Made by a program: the position numbers and the translations under genes. This document shows, one piece after another, positions 48,501-59,419 of a stretch of DNA of 64,000 nucleotides. The DNA comes from Euptelea pleiosperma. Its lineage: Eukaryota > Streptophyta > Magnoliopsida > Ranunculales > Eupteleaceae. The notes beneath the pieces were generated by a model. The model did no database searches. It saw only the letters and a program-made list of their open reading frames with translations, and was not told the origin of the DNA. Where the stretch lies: contig CM068547.1 of the NCBI GenBank assembly GCA_035048495.1, positions 32,434,502 to 32,498,501 of the forward strand, in the 5' to 3' direction. Positions within the stretch are counted from its first letter, which is position 1; every line of letters starts with the position of its first letter.

Positions 48501-51500
48501 CTACTCAATACAAATAATAACCCCTTTTTTAAGCAAGATTCCTTGCCAATTGTAAATTAGCCAGCTAGGCAAAAATCTTGCTAACTTAACCAAGAGCCTT
48601 TCCCTAGCTGATTTAGTGCCCCCGCTAATTAGAGGTCGGGAGAGAGTCCAACCTCCACGCAGTTAGACTCCCTCCAACCCACGTACTAGAACAGAAATAC
48701 AATCTCTAGCAATCTAGACCGAGAGTACGAAGTTCCCTGACCAGACAAGGAATCCTATCTCAAGAAACCTTTTAAGTCATGGAAACAGAAATAGAAACTT
48801 TCCTAGATTCAAAGGAGGGAAAGTCCTAATTGGAGTCCCGCTCCTTCTGAATGTAAGCTCCCCGCTCGACCTATAACTATAGGTCAATCAGCAAAGGTAT
48901 GGATGACCTCATCCCCAATCAAGCAACAGTACTTATTGTTTGCGTTCAGTAGCCATTCTTGTTCTCTGACTTTAGCATCGGAGGATCTTTCGCAAGTCCA
49001 CCCCCCACTGGCACGTGGGTTCATCAGAGGTTTGAGGATCTGTTTCTACTCGTCAAAACCAAATATTGAGGATCGAGTGGAGAAGGTGAGGGAAGAAGGA
49101 GAAACCTCGAACGTTATCACTGCTGAGACATCAATATCAAGTCTCCAAGATCTTCTGAAAGGCATGAAGGAGCTCAGACAAGAGTTAGCCGAGCAAAAGA
49201 AGTGCACAGAGGAAGTTCAAAAGGAAAACAAATATCTCCGACATATGCTTGAAAAGAAAATCCCAATGGGCGACCCTGTTGATATTCCGGACAGAGGTGA
49301 TGCTGAGTCACCAAAGGAAAATCTTAAGCTAGGAGTCCAGCCAATCATGCATACGCACAAGAGATGGCCAAGATTGTCGCTATTGGCTGGTAGAAAGCAC
49401 CCGATGGAATGACTCTTATCGCTACCCGAGCCTCATGCGGCTCCCCTTTATAACTAGTCAGGGATCCCATTCTCGAAAGCCTTTTAGTGTCTCTCCCTTT
49501 AAAAGATCTCACAGCCATAACCATTTTGTCAGCACGAAGACCTCTACTTATAGGCAAATTTTAATCTAGGGACTACCAGGAGGAGTTATTATCCCACCAA
49601 ATTCATAGTACGCACAAGATTAAAAAAGGCTAGTAGCCTCGAGGCGGTGTTGAGGCATAAGCCTCATTTTAAAAAAAAATGCCTGAAAAATTCTAAAAAA
49701 AAATATAATCAATTCTTGAAAAATTAGAAACAACATATCATGTGAAAAAATAACTCGAATAAGCATAGAAATTACTGAGGATATAGCTTCTACCTTGAGA
49801 GTGACATTGTTGGGCACTCGGGTTGAAAGCCTGATGTTGATAATCAATTCTTGAAAAATTAGAAACAACATACCATGTGAAAAAATAACTCGAATAAGCA
49901 TAGAAATTACTGAGGATATAGCTTCTACCTTGAGAGTGACATTGTTGGACACTCGGGTTGAAAGCCTGATGTTGATATTAGATCTTAAAAAACTATAAAT
50001 CACATAACTAAATTACTAAATCTATAAAGTTTTTAAGCTAAGTCCACTAACAAAATAACTAACAAGATAGAGCTAGGATAATAGTCGAGCAAGTCTGTAA
50101 TGTTTTGATTTCTTGCTTGAGTTTTGTGAGGTTCCTTATAAAAAAATCGTAGGCAATGAAGGAATCAAAATCCGATGAGATTTGAGCTCTTTATGAGAAT
50201 TCCTTTCAAGTGGAGAAACTAGGGATGAAAACTTAGATTTAGGGTTTCTCACAAAATAAAAGTTTTAGTAAACAAAATTAAGACCTTTTAGGTCTTTTAT
50301 CATAAAAGATTGTTGGGGAGGGTATTTTGGAAAAAGGAGTGGAAAAAATTTTAAAAATGAAAAATAAGCGGTTTCGGGTTTTAATGTGTTTTAGTGAGGC
50401 CAGAGCCCCATGTGCGCTTCGAGGCTATAGCCTCAATGGATTGAAGCTTAAGCCTAAAAATGACCACTGAGGCTATAGCCTCGAGGTTGTTTCTTAAAGC
50501 CTCAAGGCATAGCCTCAAGAAGCCTTTTTAAACCATGAGTGCGCATTTATTGGTCATGTTTCTAGCGCATGTAGTTATCCCAAATAAATGTAAACTAGTA
50601 AATACAAAGCAATATTTAAAGAGACTACGCACGGACCACAAAGTGAATATAGCATTACTTGTACCTCAATAAAAAAAGGTATAACCCTTACAAAGAAGTT
50701 TTACTTCTCAAAAACCACAAAAAATGGGGTTTTGGTAATAAAGACCATCGACTGGGACATGGTCACTCTTCCCCAGATTCTGCTCCCAAGACCTTCTTAG
50801 CATGTTCGTATCCCTGATCGTAAGTTGCAAGCACCTTCTCTTTCAGTTACGCTTGCAGGTGCTGTTACAACGACTCCTCTTTATCTAATTCCATCTCCGC
50901 TGTTATACGGGAATGGACATCTTCCAACTCTGACAATTCCTTGGTATGGGCCTCCTTCATTAAAGTCACCTCGGCAGCATGACTTCGACGCAGCTCCTCC
51001 AAATCTCTCTGATGTCTTACATCAGCCCGACTCTTCGTCAGGTCGGCCTCTATCTCAATAGCGCACTTGGCACACTTAAGTATCTCGACCTTCGATTCCT
51101 CCAAGATTTTTCTAACTTCAGTTAGTAGAGACTTGTGTTGCTGCCTCTCATTGTACAACATCTGAAGCTCAGCATCCATACTTCTCAATTCTTTGTACAT
51201 GAAGTATGAAGTGGTATGCAACTGTCAAAACAAATACATAATCAATTACTTTATCAAGATTGTCGTTAATCCATCATAATAAACATACTTACCATGCATA
51301 GTGCCCGCCAGTGCCTGCCAAATACATCGGCACTCGCCTAAACACTTTGATGGTTGTCGCTCAACCTTACCCCATCCACAATGACCTTCGCCACCTAGCG
51401 TCAGAAAGGGCAACGTCGAAGGGCCTAACCAGAGTACCATCCGACTTAAGGAACACAGACGCCCATCGCTCGGGCAAACTTGGCGGCGTCAATCCATACA

Positions 51501-54500
51501 AAGAAAACTATGCCCTTGATGATTCACTCATCTCTCGTACATGCGGAGCCTCTACCACAACAGGCTCTCCCTCCACAACAATTGGCTCTAGCAGCCCCTC
51601 CCCAACACCGAGGTTGTATTTTGACGTGTCCACGGGCATGTTGCCACCAACTAAGCTAGCAACAGGTAGCATATCCTGGTCTACAACGCTTGTTGAAGGA
51701 ATGGGCACTGCAGGGGCGTACTGATCCCCGTACTCCTTTATGTAGGCCGCCGCTGCTACAATCATACTGTTCAGAACTTCCTACTTCCCAAGTAAGTCAT
51801 CGATATGCCGGTCGTTACCTTTAACCTTCCTCAGAGAATCAACATTCTCTTGCACCGGCTTGGTCAGAACCTTCCAATGCCGGCTCTCAGTCTCTACGAA
51901 GGCACGACAACATGACATGAATATAAGGCAACTAGTCTTCTAAAGATAACCTAAAGCCATACACATGACACATTACCTTTACAACTAAAACTCCTTTTGA
52001 CTGTAGGCCCTCGATCCTTCGTCGGTTCATTGTCGAACTCGAACTCGTTGGAGATGACGATCAGACACTTGTGCCATATCTTGTCTAAATCGCCTATGTC
52101 GTAGATAATTTCTCCTATGTTTACTCTTCACGAGGAAGTATGTCCCCTCTATGTGAGGGTTAGCTTGGAGTCGGTAAACATACCAAATCTCTGAAACCCC
52201 AATGTCCAGGTTATGCCTTCGGTTTAACTCGAATATAAGAAATACCGTTGAGTTGGTTAGGAGACTGCAAAAACGACACCAACACTTCTCTCACCAACAG
52301 AGGAAACAGAAACCTAAAACCGAACCTAAGCTGACCCAACGTCATGTTAATCGAGTCTCGGAACGGTCGTCCCCAAGATATTGTCCTAACTTAACTGGCA
52401 GATTGTCCAGAACTTGACATTTCTGCACCTAAAACTCCACCCCTTGCACCAGGACCTCTAGAAACATCTCTTCATCCATCCTAGTATTTCCTTTCCTACG
52501 TTTTGGAACCTTTTACGATTCTCCTATAGTCGTCATAGGACCCTTGAGGAGGGAAAATTCCCCACACCAACCATTAAAACTCCACTAACCTGTAAGTGTT
52601 GGATTTAAGAATAAGCATCAAAGTTATACCTTAGATCCCACCTTAGATCCTTCTAGAGCTTCTTTCCATCTTCCAAGACTCCTCTTTATATATGCCCTCC
52701 ATAATTGACAATCCACCTCTCAATCCCTCAAGAATTATGTAACCCTCATGTCTCGTAGTTTTTTCTTCATACAATGTTAGATATCTTAATCTTTTCCACA
52801 CTTTTCACTATGATCAGCGTCATTTCTTCCAAGAACTCCACTGAAATGGAAGAATTTTGCAATCGAGCAGCCTCTAGTGCAGAATGGACTTGTAAACCAC
52901 TCATCAAATAAGTCCAACTTCGCTAGGAAAATTCACTTTATATCAAAGATGAAGCGGAACTGATTCCGCATCTTTCTAGCACAAGAACAATGCATAAGAA
53001 CATGGTGAACATTCTCTTCTATCTTCTCGTACACCACACAAAAATGCTTTGAAACATCAAAATGCAATATTGGGAGAATGTAGACATAGGGAGATACTTC
53101 TGCTACAGGAGATGAAAAGCTAAAAGTTCGCATTAGAAGTATGAAAGATATCGGTGGCTTAAAAACAAAAATAAAAAACCCAAGTCTCAACCTAGACGGC
53201 TGGAGTTAGGCAGTACATTGCTCTGAGAATACCTATACTATGACACAAACCAAAACTGCATTTTAGTTTTTTAAAATACGAGTATTCAAGAAAATAATCA
53301 AAATTACGAAGATATAGACTAGAAGAACAAAGGTTTAAAACTCAGTCGACTTCTATGTTTCCATACTTTTAGAATGTGAATTTGGTAGTATTAAACTCCC
53401 AATTACTACTACTAATAAGCACAATTTACTTAAGAATAAACAGTAAAGCTGAGAAATATCATATAAGATAGTCAAGTTTAATCACTACATAAGCGCTCCC
53501 CTCTTGAAACTCGTACCATCATTCAACATTCAACCACAGAAATAAGAAACATATAATTTTAGTGTTGGTAAACCAGATCAAGCTTACATTAAGAATTGAA
53601 GGCTCCGGTAATGGGCATTTAACTGGTCGATCACTGTCAAGAGGCTCGATCGGGTGTTCGACCGGCTTAAACTCCATCGCCACTTCAATCCCATGAGTAG
53701 CAGCAGCAGCAGTAGCACTTGAAACCTCTCCACTCGGTGGCAACACTTCCCTCTCGTCCTGTAACATAAGACCGCTCAGTGTGTCAACACAACTAAACCT
53801 AATACCCATTTAGAGAATAAAATGAATAGAAGAGGCCTCCTCATAGAACCTAATAGAAGTGGAGAACAATGAAAGTACAGACAAAAGCAAGTTCTTCAAT
53901 TAACCATGGTAGAAACTCTTAAAAGTTGGCTAAGTATAGGGAGAAGACGACAAGATAAGCAGCTGAAGCAGTCTCTTTGAATGACCAAGAACACTGACTT
54001 GTGGCAACCTTGAATGTACATGCAATAAAAGAAAATAACAATCCTGGTGCAATTTCGAATAAGCAATGAGTCAATATAAAGGAACAAGAAAAACACCACT
54101 TCTTTGAAGCAATTTGCTCAGGTCATCAAGGATCTGATAATTACTAAAGATGTTATAATGTTGAATCAATTTAAGAAGAAACTCTCTCATATTCCTAAGA
54201 TAAATAATTGACTTTCAACCTATATAACAAATACATGACACTTTGAGGGTTGTTGACGTGTTAGACACGCAAATCGACACATGCCGACGCGCATCTTAAC
54301 ACATACACCAGTATTGCCCTTTATTTTAGTATTTTTTTATTAAATTAATGATTTCCAAAAGAGGGTCGGTGTGTTCCATCCACCATACAATATTTGTAAA
54401 GTTGTTAAACACAGCTATAGTTGTTTGACAGTCTTCTCCCTAATTAAATATACTTGTAACTATCATGTTATTGGATAGCTCCATGGCATATAGAAATGTT

Positions 54501-55802
54501 GCCTTTTACTTTTCACATAATTCTTTCTTTGTTTTTATTAAAAACTTTTGATTTAAACATAACACAAATATTATATTATAGCACACACGTACGAAGGTGT
54601 CTGCATGTCGAGCTTCTTAAAGGCGCTGTGTCAAACACCTCGTCTCTGTGTCGGACACCGACACACGTTTCTGTGTCATTGTTATATAACTTTCAAAGTG
54701 AAGGACCAAAACAAATCTATGAAACCAGGAAAAGGTCAGATAAAATCCAGCAAATGGAACCGCTTCAAACAATCTAGTAAAACAAACTCTAGGCCAAACA
54801 ATAACAAAACCTGATGAAATCAGCCCTCAATAGAAATTCAAGCTCCCTGTAAACTAGGAAAAAATTTATAACTGAAAAAATCCAGGATAAACTTAAGGAC
54901 CCAAACAATCTATTGTACAATAATACATGCAAACATAAGCCTGGTATAAAATATCGAAACGTGTTGTAATTTACCTTATTGAAGGATAAGCTAGGGATAC
55001 TTATTGTAATTTATATTACAACGTGAAACAATATTAATTGACAAATAGGGGGTATTTATTGTAATTATCCTACAACAGTGAAGCAATATTTATCGATGCA
55101 TAGGGGAAGATTTTTTGTAATTTAACTTCCAACACAATACAATATTTATCGATACTTATATCATCAATTTTCGGGGTCACCGATCAATATCATGAACATA
55201 AACCAGTCAAATCAATTCAAGACAAACTATAAAAGCTCAGGATAAAAATCAAACCCACATCAGAATAGAAACAGATCATGGAGCCAACAGTATAAGAACA
55301 AAATGACAGTCAAAATCCACTCAAGAGAGTCTTAAATTTCAGTATAAATCAAACCCAGTTCACAAAATTTAGGACCCAATAGACCAGGAACAGAATTAAA
55401 GTCGAATGCACTGAAGAAACATCCCAAAATTGCAGGAACAATCAAACCCATTTCAGAAAATCTAGGTTCAAACGAAAAAGGTCAAATTTCCAATCAAATC
55501 AAATCAAGAAGGGCTTCTTGCTTGGTTCTAAATCATATAAAACAGCTCAAAAATACAATATAACAGTAGTAGAACACTAGAACTCGATTGAAAATAGATC
55601 AACAAAAACATTAAAAAATACAAAGCCCATGAATCAAAAACAAAGAAACAGTTCAAATCGAATAAGAAAATTAGAAAATGAAAATTCTAAGACTAATAAG
55701 GAGGTAGTGGCTGTGGGGAATGGAGATGCTTACGAGAGCGCTTTGAGTGCGTCGAAGATTTACTGTTTTGATGCCAGGAAATCGTGAGAAAATACCCACC
55801 AT
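45524..55802 (-). CDS. 149-aa conserved plant protein of unknown function, three short exons
   Basis: Exons on the minus strand: 55802-55734 (starts MVGIFSRFPG), 53758-53588 and 45733-45524 (stop). All have consensus splice sites (CTC/GTAAGC, TTACAG/GAC, AAT/GTAAGC, TTCCAG/GAT) and join in frame at codon boundaries. Recognisable segments: RRTQSALDEREVLPPSG across the first junction, EFKPVEHPIEPLDSDRPVKC, LPEPSILNDGAIWK across the second, and near the end LILPSVSAPEHNLINLLEEC. As I recall, this is the small plant family to which Arabidopsis At1g31940 belongs, whose database name (a CFTR label) is not informative. No membrane segment, signal peptide or known domain. The second intron (7.9 kb) is full of retroelement debris. 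A GA/CT-rich 5' leader lies above 55802. No function can be given. Confidence 0.8.
47180..47900 (+). mobile_element. Ty1/copia pol 3' remnant (RNase H region)
   Basis: Pieces read LIYLTITQLDIAYGISVVSQF, then SRHSMSGYCTFVGGNLVKRDG, the order of the copia RNase H domain, followed by a purine-rich gaggaagag stretch near 47895 that could be the polypurine tract. Stops and lost segments make it nonfunctional; no 5' half is seen. Confidence 0.75.
48370..49440 (+). mobile_element. LTR and leader/gag-like remnant
   Basis: The stretch around 48930-49060 (gtagccattcttgttctctgac, catcggaggatctttcgcaagtcc) resembles the 3' part of a plant Ty3/gypsy LTR. The frame that follows is coiled-coil rich (LKGMKELRQELAEQKKCTEE) and then breaks, like the start of a gag protein. 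No second LTR found. Boundaries uncertain. Confidence 0.45.
49615..50537. mobile_element. hAT-like element containing a 135-bp tandem duplication
   Basis: Ends caagattaaaaaaggct and agcctttttaaaccatg; flanking octamers agtacgca (49607-49614) and agtgcgca (50538-50545) match at 7 of 8. Subterminal regions carry gaggctatagcctc and gcctcgaggc motifs in both orientations. 923 bp, no transposase. Confidence 0.75.
49706..49975. repeat. 135-bp tandem duplication
   Basis: Copies 49706-49840 and 49841-49975 are almost identical (differences such as atatcatg/ataccatg and gttgggca/gttggaca). The period is a multiple of 3, so a minus-strand open frame runs through both, but its product is unlike any protein I know. 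Confidence 0.9.
50865..52110 (-). other. transposon-like reading frames, one coiled coil
   Basis: Minus-strand frames at 51221-50865 (coiled coil: KILEESKVEILKCAKCAIEI, RRSHAAEVTLMKEAHTKELS) and 51765-51508 (Pro/Val-rich), plus a piece near 52080 with DLDKIWHKCLIVISNEFEF. They lie between LTR and hAT sequence inside an intron, so I take them for pieces of a retroelement accessory frame rather than a host gene. Family not identified. Confidence 0.35.
52700..53190 (-). mobile_element. LINE zinc-region scrap
   Basis: The minus-strand frame includes KIEENVHHVLMHCSCARKMRNQF, matching the pattern of the LINE zinc-binding domain (EE-x-HHxLxHCxxA) and followed by degraded sequence. Confidence 0.55.
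53759..55733 (-). other. intron 1 of the 149-aa protein gene
   Basis: Runs between exon 1 (ends 55734) and exon 2 (starts 53758). It contains the TIR element at 54230-54682; otherwise AT-rich with nothing recognisable. Confidence 0.75.
54230..54682. mobile_element. TIR element with 8-bp duplication
   Basis: tatataac at 54222-54229 and 54683-54690 flanks a 453-bp segment. The ends are weakly inverted (aaatacatgacac and tgtgtcattgtt), and both subterminal regions are rich in gtgtc/gacac motifs (gtgtcggacaccgacacac at about 54640). The AT-rich duplication makes the call less sure. Confidence 0.5.
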
Positions 55803-55872
55803 TTTTCTTCTTTGAGACTTATTAGAGGGGTCGTCTTCTTCTTTTTCTGATCTTGCTGTTCATATTTATATA

Positions 55873-55904
<32 letters not shown>

Positions 55905-56050
55905 CTCGAGCAGGACAGAGTGGAGACGGGTGCCTTGGCGTGACGGTTTGTGTTTGGATTCTCTCTCTTTTGGAAGGAAAAACTAGTATGCCGACGGTTC
56001 CATACTTTTAAATTGTGCAAATGTACCCAGAGGCAACAAGTAAAAAAATA
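55803..56050 (-). promoter_or_regulatory. promoter and 5' leader of the 149-aa protein gene, with CT/GA tract
   Basis: On the plus strand a (CT)n run at about 55873-55905 becomes a GA tract in the leader of the minus-strand gene. The TATA and transcription start are not determined. Confidence 0.5.
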
Positions 56051-56179
56051 AACACGTCTAAGTTGTTACGTGTCGCTTTCGGGCCCAATTGACATATTTT
56101 AAAATATGTAAACTAGTTTCTCCCTATTTGGAGCGTCAGTGCAGCATAATAAGCTGCGAGAGACGTTCTGGGCATGTCA

Positions 56180-57180
56180 GTAGAGACTAAAACAGAGTAG
56201 AAGTTTGCTGACGGATGTCCGTCAAACCACATTATGAGCCACGTGTTATATTCTTGGAGATTTCTGACCGTACTGGACCTACCTACCAAAAATCAGCCGG
56301 ATTAGTGATTACAAACCTTTGGATCTTTGTACCCCCACCTCAAATTGAAATCAATAATCAGGCTATTTTTGGTATGTAGGTCCACCTAGGGATGGGCCAA
56401 ACATCGAGCAAAACTTGTGTCACAAGATGTTGTGACGGAAGCCGGTCAGAGCATTCAATACGAGCCACGTGGCATACTATTGAGGACGGTGACATATGGA
56501 TGTTTGGCCAGTCCCTCGGTTAAATGGTACACAAAAAATCAGCTTGATTAGTGATTTCTAACCGATTCATTCCATTGAAGTTATTTTCAAGGGTTGATTT
56601 TAACGGTAGGAATTTGAGCATTATTGAACATTATTTGGGTGCAAAAAATCCAAAGGTTGTAAATCACTAATCAGGCTGATTTTTGGTTCGTAGGTCCACC
56701 GAGGGACTGGCCAAACATCCATACAGGTCAGCACCCTCTGATCGTGTGCCACGTGGCTCGTATTGAGTGCTGTGACCGGCTTCCGTCACAACATCTTGTG
56801 ACACAAGTTTTACTCCCAAACATCCATAAGGTCAGTGTCCTCTAATAATGTACTACGTGGGTTGTCTTGTGATCCATGCTGATGGAAGTCAAGTTCGAGT
56901 AAAAACCTTCCATGACTGACTGCAGCCAATATAAACCACGTGGCACATTTTTAAGAGGACACTAACCGTATGGATGTTTAGCCAATCACTAGGTGGACCT
57001 ACAAACCAAAAATAAACCTGATCAGTGATTTCTAAGCATTGGATTGAAGTCATTTTCATGGGATGATTTTAACCGTAGGAATTTGAGCATTATTTAAGTG
57101 CAAAGACCCAAAGGTTTCAAATCACTAATCAGGCTGATTTTTTGTTTGTAGGTCCACCTAGTGATTGTCCAAACATCAAC
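56180..57180. repeat. Mutator-like MITE cluster
   Basis: Three family members: one from about 56190 to 56910 that is split at 56406-56815 by another, and a third from about 56912 to 57178 lacking its right end. Shared blocks: gagtaaaa ends, gagccacgtggca, gatgtttggcca, gtaggtccaccta, aatcactaatcaggctga. Confidence 0.7.
56406..56815. mobile_element. Mutator-like MITE with perfect 9-bp duplication, nested in a relative
   Basis: 410 bp flanked by ccaaacatc at 56397-56405 and 56816-56824, a perfect 9-bp duplication, which fits Mutator-like elements. The terminal repeats begin gagcaaaacttgtgtcacaa (left) and, read inward, gagtaaaacttgtgtcacaa (right) and pair for about 170 bp with few mismatches. 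Non-autonomous. Confidence 0.9.
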
Positions 57181-57189
57181 CGACGCCTC

Positions 57190-57970
57190 AATATTATTAA
57201 GGGCGGGAGATCAAAGTTGTCAACTTGCTAAGTTGGTAAAGTTTGTGAGTGTTGATACCACTAACCTAGGTTTAATATCCGCTTGCCCACCATAAAAAAA
57301 ATATAAAAATAAAAAATAAAAGGGGCGAGAGAGATGGGACAAAAAAAAAAACGGCTACCCACCTTATTGTGAACTAATTTACTCTGTGAAGCATTTTTTC
57401 TTTTTCCTATGTGGCTTGAAGCGGCGGGATTTTTTAAGCGATCATTGGTGCATGATCACCGCTTAAAAAAAATTATCCTCTTGTGATTCCATTGAATGAT
57501 TTGCCCACTCTTTGATGGACACACACCAACAATCAATATGATTATTGTTTTCTAGCCATTGGATTTGATCATTTTTTATAGGTAATTTTTATATCCCTTA
57601 GATTTAAGTAATTGCGCGTCAAACCAGATATAACATAATAATTCTTATTCAAATTATGAATCATAAGTGACTAAACAAATAAAAATAAAATATTTAAAGA
57701 AAAATAGAAATAGAATATTCATTGGAGGGGTATGACCTAACTGAGCCGCCGCCGAACGGGAATCTTAGGATCGTATACCGTATTTTTATATATTATGTTC
57801 TCAAAATAACTTATCTTCAACCGCCCTAGATTGGAGTGGGGACAAGCTACCCTTTTAGTGGGAGGGAGTACACACGAGGTCATAGCTCCGTCACGGACCA
57901 CGGAGTGGCTGAGCATCACCATTGAGTGGGACCGATTGACCCAATGTATGGAGCTCAAGTGAGGCAGCCG
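57190..57970. other. intergenic, no gene recognised
   Basis: A/T runs, a small palindromic stretch around 57430-57470 (aagcgatcattggtgcatgatcaccgctt) and unique-looking sequence. I see no coding region. Confidence 0.6.
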
Positions 57971-57974
57971 ACTG

Positions 57975-58139
57975 TCTATATGACAAAACAGGGAAGTTGT
58001 CTTATCTCTTATCTTATCCTGTTTCAACAAAGAGTAGCTGAGATCTTATCCTCCAAATATATGATGGATCTCAACCACTCACACCTGATTTAGGCAAACA
58101 CTTTGTCAGAGAGTGCCGTGGGCACGGGCCACCCACTAG
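57975..58139. mobile_element. short non-autonomous Helitron
   Basis: 165 bp: starts TCTATAT, contains the 3' hairpin GTGCC-GTG-GGCAC, then 10 nt, and ends CTAG (58136-58139) followed by T. The base before TC is G rather than the expected A, so the 5' end may be off. Closely similar to the units at 7730-8435. Confidence 0.65.
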
Positions 58140-58249
58140 TTCCTGACAAAGGAAGGAATAGGGTTAAGGGCGATGAGATTGAATGGCTAGAAAACATCAT
58201 CAATGGGTAGTCTGATTATTCACGTGTTTGTGGGCCTAGAAAGATTGTG

Positions 58250-58520
58250 TAGGCATGTTAACGAATAGGGTTCGAGTCGGATCACTGTTGATCTGGACCC
58301 GATCCGATAAGAAAATTTACCAATATAAGGGATCGGATCATATAATCGTGATTCGGAACCGATCCGATAAAAAGAGTAGAGTTTCGGACCCAGTCCAATC
58401 CAATCCAATCTACTAAATCAAAAAATAAATTTTAATTTTTTAATTTAAATAATGTATTTTATCCACTAGATAGTGAAGTATTGTACAATAATGACATAAA
58501 AAAAAATGCACATTTATCCA
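58250..58520. mobile_element. partial hAT-like MITE of the 3153 family
   Basis: atagggttcgagtcggatcactg and gatccgataagaaaat correspond to the left half of the element at 3153-3570, including the AT-rich centre (tccactaaatcaaaaa, aataatgacataaaaa). The right half is missing. Confidence 0.65.
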
Positions 58521-58683
58521 TCTACATCAAACATGTGGATATGTAATGTTAGATGCAGACCTCGAGGTGGTGGGACCAAATGGAGAATCCATTTTTGGTC
58601 ACTTAATTTAATGACCCATCTCAATCACTCAACATGCACCCCCAACAACTCCTGACCTAACGGTTTCATGGGTACGCATTAAG

Positions 58684-59090
58684 CAAGGTTTAAAGGAGGC
58701 CGTTTTAACGGTTAAACGGACTGGGGGCGTTACCGTTTAAAGGGCAGTCAGAACAGATTAAAACAGCCAGGGGCAAAAAATGGTAAAAATGGAATTTAAC
58801 GGAATTAAACGGAAAAAAAAACAGAAAAAAATGGCGCTGAAATTCAAATTTTTAAATTTGAAATTTGAAAATTAAAAAACAAAACAGAAATTTAACAGAT
58901 TTAGCGGTCGTTTTTTCACAAATTTTTTCAAAATTTAACGGTTGTTTAAACGGTTTTAACGGCCGTTAAAAAAAAACAAAAACAAAAACAAAACGGCAGT
59001 TAGATTCAAAAACATTAAAACGTGTTTAAACGGTTTTAACAGAAACGGGCTTGGGGCGTTACCGTTTAAACGGCCGTTTTTAAAACCATG
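58684..59090. mobile_element. hAT-like MITE with perfect 8-bp duplication
   Basis: 407 bp between gcattaag at 58676-58683 and 59091-59098. Ends caaggtttaaaggaggccg and cggccgtttttaaaaccatg. The interior is a dense series of taacgg/ccgtta motifs (gttttaacgg, cggttaaacgg, ggcgttaccgtttaaa), also on both strands. Confidence 0.85.
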
Positions 59091-59419
59091 GCATTAAGTG
59101 CAAAAAGTTGAGCGATTAAGATGGGTGACTAAATTAAGTGACCAAAATGGACGAGTATTGCCGGACCATAGCTCCCCCATGTGTAGAGTAGTCCTTCATT
59201 GGTGACGCATCAAAAATGTTCCTACCTTTGCATGCACCAAAGGTATATTGAAGATCCTCAATCTACATTTTTCACATTATTATTTGTGGTTGACCTCTCT
59301 CTCTCTCTCTCTCTCTCAGAATAAAGCATGCCAATTGTCCTCAGTAGGGTGACCCATCTCGGGCAACTAGGGTGAATATCATGAATCCTAGTATAGAGTT
59401 TTCTTCGTGGGGAGGATGT

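Larger units (their letters stand above)
45734..53587 (-). other. intron 2 of the 149-aa protein gene (7.9 kb), retroelement debris
   Basis: Holds a Ty1/copia RNase H remnant (about 47180-47900), an LTR/leader-like stretch (about 48370-49440), an hAT element (49615-50537), minus-strand transposon-like frames (50865-51765 and around 52000) and a LINE zinc-region scrap (about 52700-53190). 45836-47180 shows only simple repeats and short repeat fragments. Confidence 0.7.

Noticed and set aside
49620..50003. 127-codon minus-strand frame with an internal repeat
   Set aside because: The repeat is explained by a 135-bp DNA duplication inside an hAT element; the period being a multiple of 3 is enough to keep the frame open.
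55866..55906. CT tract as a possible protein-coding Arg/Glu repeat
   Set aside because: The apparent RERERE peptide comes from the microsatellite in the leader of the minus-strand gene.
57425..57475. Palindrome aagcgatcattggtgcatgatcaccgctt as a binding site or terminator
   Set aside because: Isolated, with no gene nearby in a suitable position; probably a trace of a small foldback element.
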